NCBI GenBank assembly: GCA_024742835.1
Contig: JANSXS010000026.1
Span: 1-43,975, forward strand
DNA length: 43,975 bases
Reading direction: 5' to 3'
DNA from: Paracoccaceae bacterium
GTDB taxonomy: Bacteria > Pseudomonadota > Alphaproteobacteria > Rhodobacterales > Rhodobacteraceae
Numbering within the stretch: the stretch's first letter is position 1; every line of letters starts with the position of its first letter. The position numbers were made by a program, and so were the translations under genes. Below the pieces are notes generated by a model, which saw only the letters and a program-made list of their open reading frames with translations, made no database searches and was not told where the DNA came from. Shown here piece after piece: positions 6,715 through 15,969 of the stretch.

Positions 6715-8175
6715 ATGGCAATTCCGGTGGAAAGTTTCTTTTTGCGGCCCGAGGCTGAGGGCACGTTGCAGGCGCAGATCCAGCAGATGATCGCGCAGGG
6801 CATTCTGTCGGGGCGGTTTCGCAAGGGCGAAAAGCTGCCCTCGTCGCGGCGGCTGGCGGCGCATCTGGAGGTGAGCCGGATCACGGTGACGCTGGCCTAC
6901 ACCGAGTTGCAGGCCAATGATTACCTGGAGAGCCGCGACAGGTCGGGCTATTACGTGTCGGACAACGCGCCAGAGCCGCCGCAATTTCCGCCAAGCGCTC
7001 CGCGCGGGGATGGCGTGGACTGGACCCGCGCGCTGGGCCGACGGTACACGGGCGGGGCGACGCCGGAAAAGCCCCAGGACTGGTCGCGCTATCCCTATCC
7101 TTTCATTTACGGGCAGACCGATCCGAACCTTTTCGATCACGCCAATTGGCGGCATTGCGCGCTGCGGGCGCTGGGGTCACGCGATTTTCAGGCGCTGACG
7201 GCGGATTATTATGATCAGGATGATCCCCGGCTGATCGAATTCATCGCGCGGCATACCCTGCCGCGGCGCGGCATCCTTGCGGAGCCGGGTGAGATATTGC
7301 TGACGATGGGCGCGCAGAACGCGCTGTGGCTGACTGCACAGGTGTTGTTGACGCAGCGACGGACGGCTGCGATCGAGACACCGTGCTACCATGCGCTGCG
7401 CGATATCCTGAGCCAGGCGCGCTGTCATCTGGCCGAGGTGCCGGTCGATGCCGACGGGCTGCCGCCCGATGATCTGCCGGACCGGGCCGATGTGATCTTT
7501 TGCACGCCAAGCCATCAGGCACCCACGAATGCCACCATGCCACTGGCCCGGCGGCAGGCGCTGCTGGCCAAGGCGCGGGATATGGAGGCGGTGATCGTGG
7601 AGGATGATTACGAGTTCGAGATCAGTTTTCTGCGCGCGCCGCTGCCGTCGCTCAAATCGCTCGATACCGATGGGCGGGTGATTTATGTGGGCAGTTTTTC
7701 AAAGTCGATCTTTCCGGGGCTGCGGCTGGGCTATCTGGTGGGACCCGAGCCGTTCATCCGCGAGGCACGCGCGCTGCGCGCCAGCGTGCTGCGCCATCCG
7801 CCGGGGCATGTACAGCGCACTGCGGCCTATTTCCTGAGCCTTGGGCATTATGACAGCCTGATCCGGCGCATGGGGCAGGTATTTGCCCGCCGGCGCGGTG
7901 TGATGGAAGAGGCGCTGTCGGCGCATGGTCTGGGCGTTGCCGGGCGCGGCGTATTCGGGGGCAGTTCTATCTGGATGCGCGCGGGCGCGCATGTGGATAC
8001 CGAGGTGCTTGATGCGCGATTGCGGGCGCGCGGCGTGCTGATCGAGCCGGGGCGGCCATTTTTCGGCCCGGATGGGCCGCGCAATTTCTACCGGCTGGCC
8101 TATTCCTCGATCCCGTCGGAGCGGATTGGCGAGGGGATTGCCAGCCTGGCGGAAGAGTTGCGTGCTATGGTTTGA
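6715..8175 (+). CDS. tauR: MocR/GntR-family regulator TauR of taurine utilisation
   Basis: TauR is a MocR-type chimera: an N-terminal GntR winged helix (LPSSRRLAAHLEVSRITVTL, about 41-60) joined to an aminotransferase class I-like, PLP-binding effector domain with the Lys site VGSFSKSIFPGLRLGYL. In Rhodobacter capsulatus TauR activates taurine genes. The 486-residue length fits. The name rests on the family plus context: the gene lies directly upstream of xsc, and operators matching the published TauR repeat CTGGAC(T/C)TAA follow its stop codon and lie at tpa/tauA. ATG 6715 (MAIPVESFFLRPEAEG) is chosen over an upstream in-frame start because upstream codons run through a palindromic repeat. 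Confidence 0.88.
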   Translation: MAIPVESFFLRPEAEGTLQAQIQQMIAQGILSGRFRKGEKLPSSRRLAAHLEVSRITVTLAYTELQANDYLESRDRSGYYVSDNAPEPPQFPPSAPRGDGVDWTRALGRRYTGGATPEKPQDWSRYPYPFIYGQTDPNLFDHANWRHCALRALGSRDFQALTADYYDQDDPRLIEFIARHTLPRRGILAEPGEILLTMGAQNALWLTAQVLLTQRRTAAIETPCYHALRDILSQARCHLAEVPVDADGLPPDDLPDRADVIFCTPSHQAPTNATMPLARRQALLAKARDMEAVIVEDDYEFEISFLRAPLPSLKSLDTDGRVIYVGSFSKSIFPGLRLGYLVGPEPFIREARALRASVLRHPPGHVQRTAAYFLSLGHYDSLIRRMGQVFARRRGVMEEALSAHGLGVAGRGVFGGSSIWMRAGAHVDTEVLDARLRARGVLIEPGRPFFGPDGPRNFYRLAYSSIPSERIGEGIASLAEELRAMV

Positions 8176-8208
8176 CTGGTCTTATTATGCCGATGCAACT
8201 GGCCCTAG
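8176..8208 (+). promoter_or_regulatory. TauR operator upstream of xsc
   Basis: CTGGTCTTAT (8176-8185) and CTGGCCCTAG (8199-8208) are direct repeats starting 23 bp apart. They resemble the published TauR box repeat CTGGAC(T/C)TAA and have the same period as the pair between tpa and tauA. They begin on the base after the tauR stop codon and lie 78-110 bp before the xsc start. Confidence 0.7.
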
Positions 8209-8285
8209 TCGGGAGCAGGGTGCTGACGTAAGTTCACGCGCAACGCCCCTTTGCCGGGCTTGCCCTTTTTCAGGAGACGCGCGCC

Positions 8286-10061
8286 ATGATGATGACTACG
8301 GAAGAAGCCTTTGTGAAGGTCTTGCAGATGCACGGGATCGAACATGCGTTCGGGATCATCGGGTCTGCCTTCATGCCGATATCGGATCTGTTTCCGCAGG
8401 CGGGGATCACGTTCTGGGATTGCGCGCATGAGGGGTCCGGCGGGATGATGGCCGATGGCTATACCCGCGCGACCGGCAAGATGAGCATGATGATCGCGCA
8501 GAATGGCCCCGGCATCACCAATTTCGTCACGGCCGTGAAAACCGCCTACTGGAACCACACGCCGCTATTGCTGGTCACGCCGCAGGCGGCGAACAAGACC
8601 ATCGGCATGGGCGGTTTTCAGGAGGTCGAGCAGATGAAGTTGTTCGAGGATATGGTCGCCTATCAGGAAGAGGTGCGCGACCCGTCCCGCGTGGCCGAGG
8701 TGCTGAACCGGGTGATCCTGAACGCCAAGCGGGCCTGCGGGCCCGCGCAGATCAACATGCCGCGCGATTTCTGGACGCAGGTGATCGACATCGACCTGCC
8801 TGCCATCGTGGAATTCGAGCGCCCGGCGGGCGGCGAGACGGCGGTGGCCGAGGCCGCGAAGCTGCTGAGCGAGGCGAAATTCCCGGTCATCCTGAACGGG
8901 GCGGGCGTGGTGCTGGCCGGGGCCATCGGCGATAGCATGGCGCTGGCCGAACGGCTGGATGCGCCCGTGTGCGTTGGGTATCAGCATAACGACGCGTTTC
9001 CCGGCTCGCACCCGCTTTTTGCCGGGCCGCTGGGGTATAACGGCTCCAAGGCGGGGATGGAGCTGATCGCGCAGGCGGATGTGGTCCTGTGCCTTGGCAC
9101 GCGGCTTAACCCGTTTTCCACCCTGCCGGGTTACGGGATTGATTACTGGCCCAAGGAGGCCAAGATCATCCAGGTGGATATCAACCCGGACCGGATCGGC
9201 CTGACCAAGACGGTCAGCGTGGGGATCGTGGGCGATGCGGGCAAGGTGGCGCGCGGGATCCTTGCGCGGCTGGGCGACAGCGCGGGCGATGCGGGCCGCG
9301 AGGCACGCCGTGCCACCATCGCGCAGACGAAAAGCGCCTGGGCGCAACAGCTGAGCAGCATGGACCACGAGGAGGACGACCCCGGCACAAGCTGGAACGC
9401 GCGTGCGCGACAGGCGAAACCCGACTGGATGAGCCCGCGCATGGCGTGGCGTGCGATTCAAAGCGCGCTGCCGAAAGAGGCGATCATCACCTCGGACATC
9501 GGCAATAACTGCGCCATTGGCAACGCCTATCCCAGTTTTGAGGAAGGGCGCAAATATCTGGCACCGGGGTTGTTCGGGCCTTGTGGGTATGGCCTGCCCG
9601 CCATTGTGGGGGCCAAGATCGGCTGCCCGGATGTGCCGGTGGTGGGCTTTGCCGGGGATGGCGCGTTCGGCATCGCTGTGACGGAGCTGACGGCGATCGG
9701 GCGCGACGAATGGCCAGCGGTGACGATGGTGGTGTTCCGCAATTACCAGTGGGGCGCGGAAAAGCGCAATTCGACGCTGTGGTATGATGACAATTTCGTG
9801 GGCACGGAGCTGGACACAAAGGTGAGCTATGCCGGGATCGCGCAGGCCTGCGGGTTGCAGGGCGTGCAGGCGCATACGATGGACGGGCTGACCGATGCGC
9901 TGGATCAGGCGATCAAGGACCAGATGGAACATGGCCGCACCACGCTGATCGAGGCGATGATCAATCAGGAACTGGGCGAGCCGTTCCGCCGCGACGCGAT
10001 GAAGAAACCCGTGGCCGTCGCCGGTGTGATGGCGGATGACATGACGCGCGAAAAGGTCTGA
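8286..10061 (+). CDS. xsc: Sulfoacetaldehyde acetyltransferase
   Basis: Xsc is a thiamine-diphosphate enzyme that converts sulfoacetaldehyde plus phosphate to acetyl phosphate and sulfite, the desulfonation step of taurine and other C2-sulfonate degradation. The 591-residue product has the three-domain ThDP layout: an N-terminal Pyr domain with the conserved Glu in DCAHEGSGGMMADGYTRATG, a central domain, and a C-terminal PP domain with GDGAFGIAVTELTAI and the later Asn in VVFRNYQWG. MGGFQEVEQMKLFEDMV is characteristic of Xsc relative to acetolactate synthases. ATG 8286 begins a run of three Met codons after an AGGAG-type Shine-Dalgarno. ackA follows after 3 bp. Confidence 0.95.
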   Translation: MMMTTEEAFVKVLQMHGIEHAFGIIGSAFMPISDLFPQAGITFWDCAHEGSGGMMADGYTRATGKMSMMIAQNGPGITNFVTAVKTAYWNHTPLLLVTPQAANKTIGMGGFQEVEQMKLFEDMVAYQEEVRDPSRVAEVLNRVILNAKRACGPAQINMPRDFWTQVIDIDLPAIVEFERPAGGETAVAEAAKLLSEAKFPVILNGAGVVLAGAIGDSMALAERLDAPVCVGYQHNDAFPGSHPLFAGPLGYNGSKAGMELIAQADVVLCLGTRLNPFSTLPGYGIDYWPKEAKIIQVDINPDRIGLTKTVSVGIVGDAGKVARGILARLGDSAGDAGREARRATIAQTKSAWAQQLSSMDHEEDDPGTSWNARARQAKPDWMSPRMAWRAIQSALPKEAIITSDIGNNCAIGNAYPSFEEGRKYLAPGLFGPCGYGLPAIVGAKIGCPDVPVVGFAGDGAFGIAVTELTAIGRDEWPAVTMVVFRNYQWGAEKRNSTLWYDDNFVGTELDTKVSYAGIAQACGLQGVQAHTMDGLTDALDQAIKDQMEHGRTTLIEAMINQELGEPFRRDAMKKPVAVAGVMADDMTREKV

Positions 10062-10064
10062 TTT

Positions 10065-11198
10065 GTGGCCGGGGACGGCGCGCCCATCCTTGTGGTGAAT
10101 GCCGGGTCGTCCTCGATCCGGGTGGCGGTGTTCGACGGCGCGTTGCGCTGTGTGCTCAAGGGCATGGCAGAGGGGATTGGCGGCACCGGACGTCTGCGTG
10201 TGGAGAGCGCGTCACAGGACGTGGCGCTACCCGACCACGGCGCGGCCCTGAGCGCGCTGCTGGACCGGTTGCACGGGTCGGGTCTGGGACCGGAGAATTT
10301 ACGCTGTGCGGCGCATCGGGTGGTGCATGGCGGCACTGGCCTGACCGCGCCTGTGCGCGTGACAGAGGCGGTGCGCGCAGAGATCCTGCGCTGTGCCACG
10401 TTGGCACCGCTGCACAATCCGCATCACGTCGCGGCGATGGACAGGCTGGCCGAGATCGCGCCGGACCTGCCGCAATGCGCCAGTTTCGACACCGCCTTTC
10501 ACGCCACCAACCCCGAGATTGCCACCCGCTATGCCATTCCGGAAGACGAGACGGCGCGGGGCCTGCGTCGTTACGGGTTTCACGGGCTGAGCTATGCCGC
10601 GATGGTGCGGCGCTGGCGCGATGTGACGGGTGAGGCACTGCCCCGCCGGGTGCTGGCCTATCACCTTGGAAATGGCGCGTCGGCCTGTGCCATTCTTGAC
10701 GGGCAATCGGTTGCCACGACGATGGGGTATTCCCCGCTTGACGGGTTGACGATGGGCACGCGCAGCGGCGCGATTGACGGCAACGCGGTGCTGGCGCTGG
10801 CCGAACGGCACGGGATTGCCCGCGCGGGCGAGATCCTGAACCGGGAAAGCGGGCTTTACGCGCTTTCGAGGGGCATATCCGACATGCGGGCGTTGCTGGC
10901 CAAAGACAGTGACGCGGCGCGCTTTGCGGTGGCGCATTTCTGCTATTGGGCGGCGCGGCATGGTGGCAGCCTGATCGCTGCGATGGGCGGGCTTGATGCC
11001 GTGGCCTTTACCGGGGGCATCGGAGAGAATGCCGCCCGGGTGCGCGCGGGTATTTGCGCGCAGTTGGGCTGGGCGGGTGTGACGCTTGACGACAGCGGCA
11101 ACACAGCGCCGGGCGCGCACGTGGCGGTGCATGTGATCGACGCGCAGGAAGAGGCGCAGATCGCGCGCGACGCGCTGACGCTGATGGGCGCGCCATGA
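10065..11198 (+). CDS. ackA: Acetate kinase
   Basis: AckA transfers the phosphate of acetyl phosphate to ADP, giving acetate and ATP. The 377-residue product carries the ASKHA signatures LVVNAGSSSIRVAVF at the N-terminus, AHRVVHGG, FDTAFHATNP, RRYGFHGLSYAAM, YHLGNGASAC, SPLDGLTMGTRSG and VAFTGGIGENAA. It starts at GTG 10065, 3 bp after the xsc stop, so the two are surely co-transcribed. Here it should consume the acetyl phosphate made by Xsc. Many taurine degraders pair xsc with pta (to acetyl-CoA), so this arrangement conserves one ATP and yields free acetate. Confidence 0.93.
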   Translation: MAGDGAPILVVNAGSSSIRVAVFDGALRCVLKGMAEGIGGTGRLRVESASQDVALPDHGAALSALLDRLHGSGLGPENLRCAAHRVVHGGTGLTAPVRVTEAVRAEILRCATLAPLHNPHHVAAMDRLAEIAPDLPQCASFDTAFHATNPEIATRYAIPEDETARGLRRYGFHGLSYAAMVRRWRDVTGEALPRRVLAYHLGNGASACAILDGQSVATTMGYSPLDGLTMGTRSGAIDGNAVLALAERHGIARAGEILNRESGLYALSRGISDMRALLAKDSDAARFAVAHFCYWAARHGGSLIAAMGGLDAVAFTGGIGENAARVRAGICAQLGWAGVTLDDSGNTAPGAHVAVHVIDAQEEAQIARDALTLMGAP

Positions 11199-11307
11199 CT
11201 GTGCAACACTGCGAGCAAGGCCGATTTGGCGCAGCCAAGCGGGCCGGAAAAGGGTCGCCAATGGGGGCCATGTCGTTTAGCTTCGGCGAACGGGGGATCA
11301 CAGCACC

Positions 11308-14138
11308 ATGAGCCATAGCCAACCCAAGCTCGACACGTCGCCGCATGTTTCGGACGAGGTGCGCAAGACCACCTGTTACATGTGCGCCTGCCGCTGCGGG
11401 ATCGACGTGCATATGAAGGATGGCAAGGTCGCCTATATCGAGGGCAACCGCGACCACCCCGTGAACAAGGGCGTTCTATGCGCCAAGGGCAGCGCGGGCA
11501 TCATGCAGCACAACGCGCCGTCGCGGCTGCGCGCACCGCTGAAACGGGTCGGGCCGCGCGGCTCGGGCGAGTTCGAGGAAATAAGCTGGGACGAGGCGCT
11601 GGAGATCGCGACCGGGTGGCTAAGGCCGCTACGCGAGGAGGCCCCCGAGAAGCTGGCGTTTTTCACCGGGCGCGACCAGAGCCAGAGTATTACCAGCTTT
11701 TGGGCCCAGAATTTCGGCACCCCGAACTATGCCGCGCATGGTGGTTTCTGTTCGGTGAACATGGCGGCGGCGGGTATCTACACGATGGGCGGCGCATTCT
11801 GGGAATTCGGCCAGCCCGATTGGGAGAACACCAAGCTGTTCATGATTTTCGGCGTGGCCGAGGACCATGACAGCAACCCGATCAAGATGGGCATCGGACG
11901 GCTGAAGGAACGCGGGGCCAAGGTGATTGGCGTCAACCCTATTCGCACCGGCTATAACGCGGTGGCGGATGAGTGGGTGGGGATCACGCCGGGTACAGAC
12001 GGGCTGTTCATCCTTGCGCTGGTGCATGAATTGCTGCGCGCGGGCAAGATCGACCTTGAGTATCTGGCGCGCTACACCAATGCGCCGGTTCTGGTGAATG
12101 GCGATCCGAAAAGCCCCGAACACGGGCTGTTTTTGCGCGACGAGGCGGGCAAACCGCAGGTGATCGACCGGCGCACGGGCAAGCTGGCGGCTTTCGATGC
12201 GCAAGGCGTGAAACCCGATCTTTCAGCCACGCACAGGCAAGCGGGGATCACGCATCGCCCGGTGATGCATCTGCTGGCCGAGCGCTACATGGACCCGGCC
12301 TATGCGCCCGAGGCGGTGGCCGAGCGGGTGGGCGTGAGTGCTGCGCGCATCCGCGCGATTGCCGCCGAACTGGCCCGTGTGGCGTTCGAGGAAGAGATCG
12401 TTCTGGAACGGGAATGGACCGATTTTCGGGGCGAAAAGCACACGGAAATGCGCGGGCGTCCGGTGAGCTTTCACGCGATGCGGGGGATTTCCGCGCATTC
12501 CAACGGGTTTCAGACCTGCCGCGCCCTGCACATGTTGCAGATTCTGCTGGGCAGCGTCGAGGTGCCGGGCGGGTTTCGTTTCAAACCGCCTTACCCCAAA
12601 CCGATGAACATCCACCCCACGCCGCATTGCAAGGTCACACCGGGCAAGCCGCTGGATGGCCCGCATCTGGGCTTTGTGCGCGGCCCGGAAGATCTGGCGC
12701 TGAAAGAGGATGGCAGCCCGGCGCGGATCGACAAGGCGTTTACCTGGGAAAACCCGATGAGCGCGCATGGGATGATGCATATGGTCATCAGCAACGCCCA
12801 TCGGGTTTTCCCTACAAGATCGACACGCTGTTCATGTATATGGCGAACATGTCGTGGAATTCGTCCATGAATACGGGCGGCGTGATGGAGATGCTGACCG
12901 ACACCGACGAGGATGGCGAGTATGTCATTCCGCGCATCATCTATTCGGATGCGTATAGTTCGGAAATGGTGGCCTATGCCGACCTGATCCTGCCCGATAC
13001 GACCTATCTGGAGCGGCACGATTGCATCAGCCTGCTGGATCGCCCGATCTGCGAGGCGGATGCCGCGGCGGACGCGATCCGCTGGCCGGTGGTGGAGCCT
13101 GACCGCGATGTGCGCGGGTTCCAGACGGTGCTTGTGCAGCTGGCCAACAAGCTGGGCCTGCCCGGTTTCGTCGAAGAGGACGGCACGCCGAAATATGCCG
13201 ATTACGCGGCGTATATCGTCAAACATGAGCGCAAGCCGGGCATCGGCCCGCTTGCGGGTTGGCGCACGGGCAAGAGCGGGCTGACGCATGGGCGCGGCGG
13301 GCCGAATGCCGCGCAAATCGACACCTATATCGAGAATGGCGGCTTTTTCGTCAGCCATATCCCCGAGGACGCGGCCTATATGAAGCCATGGAACATGGGC
13401 TATCAGGATTGGGCCGTGGGCATGGGGCTTTATGACAGCCCGCAGCCCTTCATCTTTGATCTTTATGTCGAGACGATGCGCAAGTTTCAGCTTGCCGCAG
13501 AGGGGCACGGGGACCGCCAGCCGCCCGAGCATCTGCGCGAACGGATCAAGGCCACGCTAGATCCGCTGCCGATCTGGTATCCGCCGTTCGAGGATGGGCA
13601 TGTGGACCCGGTGGAATACCCCATTCATGCGCTGACGCAGCGGCCTATGGCGATGTATCATTCATGGGGATCGCAGAACGCGTGGCTCCGCCAGATCCAC
13701 GGGCACAACCCGCTATATCTGCCGACAAGGATATGGGAGGCGGAGGGTTTTGCTGAGGGCGATTGGGCCAAGGTCAGTTCCGCGCATGGGGCCATCGTGG
13801 TGCCGGTGGCGCATATGGCGGCGCTGAACGAGCATACCGTCTGGACGTGGAACGCGATTGGCAAGCGTAAGGGGGCGTGGGCGCTGGACAAGGACGCGCC
13901 AGAGGCCACGAAAGGCTTTTTGCTGAATCACCTGATCCATGAATTGTTGCCCCCCAAGGGCGACGGTCTGCGTTGGGCCAACAGCGATCCGGTGACTGGG
14001 CAGGCGGCATGGTTCGATCTGCGGGTGAAGATAGAGCGCGTGGCGGCTCCGCCCTACGAGGCGCAGCCGAATTTTGATGCGCAACGCTCGCCGGTGGGGC
14101 AAGGGGCCTCGGAACTTCGATGGAAGGTTGGAAAATGA
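11308..14138 (+). pseudogene. soeA: Sulfite dehydrogenase SoeA-like molybdopterin subunit, interrupted by a -1 frameshift
   Basis: This is the catalytic subunit of a membrane-bound, cytoplasm-facing sulfite-oxidising molybdoenzyme of the CISM/DMSO reductase family. The N-terminus has no Tat signal and carries the [4Fe-4S] motif C23-x2-C26-x3-C30 plus C58. C148 in HGGFCSVNMAAAG is at the likely molybdenum-ligand position (inference). The reading frame breaks in CGGGTTTTCCC (12802-12812). Upstream, 11308-12804 reads to HR; downstream, 12804-14138 continues GFPYKIDTLFMYMANMSW. One missing base (probably G4 to G3) explains it, and the restored protein would be about 943 residues. Either a sequencing error or a recent mutation is likely. 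The name comes from association with xsc, soeB and soeC. Confidence 0.8.
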
Positions 14139-14281
14139 GCGGAAAAACCCTGACATTGCTGGCGATCCTCGCCTTCGTGACGCTGACCGTGGGATCGTTC
14201 GTGTGGTTTATCGTAACCTGGGACAAGTCGGCGGAAGAGCCGGTGACATGGGTGGACCGGATCGAACTGGGGGCGTCATGA
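14135..14281 (+). CDS. 48-aa single-pass membrane protein between soeA and soeB
   Basis: The ATG overlaps the soeA stop (ATGA) and the TGA overlaps the next ATG, so it is embedded in a translationally coupled chain. The peptide starts MSGKTLTLLAILAFVTLTVG and continues into SFVWFIVTW. That is a clear transmembrane helix (about residues 5-29) followed by a short acidic tail of about 19 residues. I know no characterised homologue. Its position inside a sulfite dehydrogenase operon suggests a small accessory or assembly subunit of the membrane complex, comparable in style to other tiny oxidase subunits. This is inference. Confidence 0.65.
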   Translation: MSGKTLTLLAILAFVTLTVGSFVWFIVTWDKSAEEPVTWVDRIELGAS

Positions 14282-14334
14282 GCGGGACATTCTTCCGATC
14301 CGCTTCTTGCCGGGACATCGGGGGCGCGCAATGA
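14278..14334 (+). CDS. 18-codon coupling ORF before soeB
   Basis: An ATG at 14278 overlaps the stop of the small membrane protein, and its TGA (14332-14334) overlaps the soeB ATG (14331). The product would be MSGTFFRSASCRDIGGAQ, with no recognisable feature. It may serve only to pass terminating ribosomes to soeB. Alternatively soeB may begin at TTG 14307 and this frame may be meaningless. Confidence 0.3.
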   Translation: MSGTFFRSASCRDIGGAQ

Positions 14335-15092
14335 CCGGCCTTCCTGAAAAAACGATGCGCAAGATGGGGCTGGTGATCGACCTTGACACCTGTGTGGGCT
14401 GTCATGCCTGCGTTGTCAGTTGCAAGGGCTGGAACACCGAGAATTACGGCGCGCCCCTGTCGGATCAGGATCCTTACGGTGCCGATTCGTCCGGTACGTT
14501 CCTCAACCGCGTGCATTCCTACGAGGTGCAGCCCGAGGCGGGGGCCGCGCAATTGGTGCATTTCCCCAAATCCTGTTTGCATTGCGAGGATGCGCCCTGT
14601 GTCACCGTGTGCCCCACCGGGGCAAGCTACAAGCGGGTGGAGGACGGGATCGTTCTGGTCAATGAAAGTGATTGCATCGGCTGTGGGCTGTGCGCCTGGG
14701 CCTGTCCCTATGGCGCGCGAGAGATCGACGCGGCCGAGGGCGTGATGAAGAAATGCACGCTTTGCGTCGACCGGATCTATAACGAGAATCTGCCCGAGGT
14801 GGACAGGGTTCCCGCCTGCGTGCGTACCTGCCCGTCGGGCGCGCGGCATTTCGGGGATCTGGGCGATCCTGACAGTGATGTCAGCCAACTGGTCGCGGAA
14901 CGTGGCGGCATGGACCTGATGCCTGAACAGGGCACGAAGCCCGTCAACAAGTACCTGCCGCCCCGCCCCAAGGACCGCACACAGCACGCCCCGGCGGGCG
15001 AGATCGACATTCTTGCCCCGCTGCTGGCGCCGGTGGCCGAAGAACCGCGCGGCTTTGTCGGCTGGCTTGACAAGATGCTGGAGAAGGTCTGA
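14331..15092 (+). CDS. soeB: Sulfite dehydrogenase iron-sulfur subunit (DmsB/NrfC type)
   Basis: This electron-transfer subunit carries four [4Fe-4S] clusters between the molybdenum subunit and the membrane anchor. The 253-residue protein shows four cysteine clusters: CVGCHACVVSC, CLHCEDAPCVTVCP, CIGCGLCAWACPYGA and CTLCVDRI with CVRTCPSGA. It has no signal peptide, consistent with a cytoplasmic enzyme. ATG 14331 is chosen because it sits in an ATGA overlap; MRKMGLVIDLDTCVGCH, nine codons later, is the usual conserved beginning. Its stop overlaps the soeC ATG. Confidence 0.88.
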   Translation: MTGLPEKTMRKMGLVIDLDTCVGCHACVVSCKGWNTENYGAPLSDQDPYGADSSGTFLNRVHSYEVQPEAGAAQLVHFPKSCLHCEDAPCVTVCPTGASYKRVEDGIVLVNESDCIGCGLCAWACPYGAREIDAAEGVMKKCTLCVDRIYNENLPEVDRVPACVRTCPSGARHFGDLGDPDSDVSQLVAERGGMDLMPEQGTKPVNKYLPPRPKDRTQHAPAGEIDILAPLLAPVAEEPRGFVGWLDKMLEKV

Positions 15093-15964
15093 TGCATCCC
15101 GCGCCATCCGTGATCGTCTTTACCACGCTGTCGGGTCTTGGCTTCGGCCTGTTGTTCTGGCTGGGGCTTGGGATGCCTGCATCCGAGGGCTGGGTCGCGG
15201 CGGTGTTCTTTGCCATCGCTTTTGGTCTGTCGGTGGGCGGTCTGTTGGCGTCGACCTTTCACCTGGGCCGTCCCGAACGCGCGCTCAAGGCGTTCAGCCA
15301 ATGGCGCACAAGCTGGTTGAGCCGTGAGGCGGTCTGTTCGGTGGCCGCACTTCTGGTGATGGGGCTATATGCGGCGCTTGTGGTGCTGGCGGGCGTTCGG
15401 GTTGACTGGCTTGGCTGGATCGGTGCGGCGCTGTCGGCGGGCACGGTCTTCACCACCTCGATGATCTATGCCCAGATGAAAACCGTGCCGCGCTGGAACA
15501 CGGCCTTGACGCCCGCGCTGTTTCTGGCGGTTTCGCTTGGGGGTGGCGCGTTGCTGGCGGGGCAGGTGGGCATTGCGCCATGGCTTTTGACACTGGCGGC
15601 GGCGGTGCAACTGGCCTGGTGGGTGCGCGGCGATCGCGCCTTGGCGCAAAGCGGGACGGATATGGCAAGCGCCACCGGGCTGGGGCATATCGGTGCCGTG
15701 CGCGCCTTTGAGTCACCGCATAGCGGCAACAATTACCTGCTGCGCGAGTTCGTGCATGTGGTGGGCCGCAAGCATGGCGTAAAGCTGCGCGCGATCGCCA
15801 TGAGCCTTGGCTACATGGTGCCGGTGCTGGTGCTGGTGCTGCCGTTTTCGCATCTCATGGCGCTGTTGGCCGTGATTGCGCATCTGGCGGGCATGGCCGC
15901 GTCACGCTGGCTTTTCTTTGCCGAGGCGGAGCATGTTGTCGGGCTGTATTACGGCAAGCGCTAG
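15092..15964 (+). CDS. soeC: Sulfite dehydrogenase membrane anchor (DmsC-like)
   Basis: This 290-residue membrane protein with about eight hydrophobic segments belongs to the DMSO reductase anchor (DmsC) family. It would anchor SoeAB to the cytoplasmic membrane and pass electrons to the quinone pool. Recognisable features are the N-terminal MHPAPSVIVFTTLSGLGFGL, the loop STFHLGRPERALKAFSQW near residue 52, and SGNNYLLREFVHVVGRKH. It overlaps soeB by one base (TGATG). It ends 5 bp from the convergent DUF1523 gene and no hairpin terminator separates them. Confidence 0.85.
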   Translation: MHPAPSVIVFTTLSGLGFGLLFWLGLGMPASEGWVAAVFFAIAFGLSVGGLLASTFHLGRPERALKAFSQWRTSWLSREAVCSVAALLVMGLYAALVVLAGVRVDWLGWIGAALSAGTVFTTSMIYAQMKTVPRWNTALTPALFLAVSLGGGALLAGQVGIAPWLLTLAAAVQLAWWVRGDRALAQSGTDMASATGLGHIGAVRAFESPHSGNNYLLREFVHVVGRKHGVKLRAIAMSLGYMVPVLVLVLPFSHLMALLAVIAHLAGMAASRWLFFAEAEHVVGLYYGKR

Positions 15965-15969
15965 CTTTT

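Noticed and set aside
8565..9932. Minus-strand frame of 455 codons antisense to xsc
   Set aside because: His/Arg/Gln-rich composition and exact placement over xsc mark it as a shadow frame of a GC-rich gene.
12795..12820. Programmed -1 ribosomal frameshift in soeA
   Set aside because: GGGTTTT is not in the X-XXY-YYZ phase for the upstream frame, no clear stimulatory structure was identified, and other molybdopterin subunits are not known to use recoding. A deletion or base-calling error is simpler.
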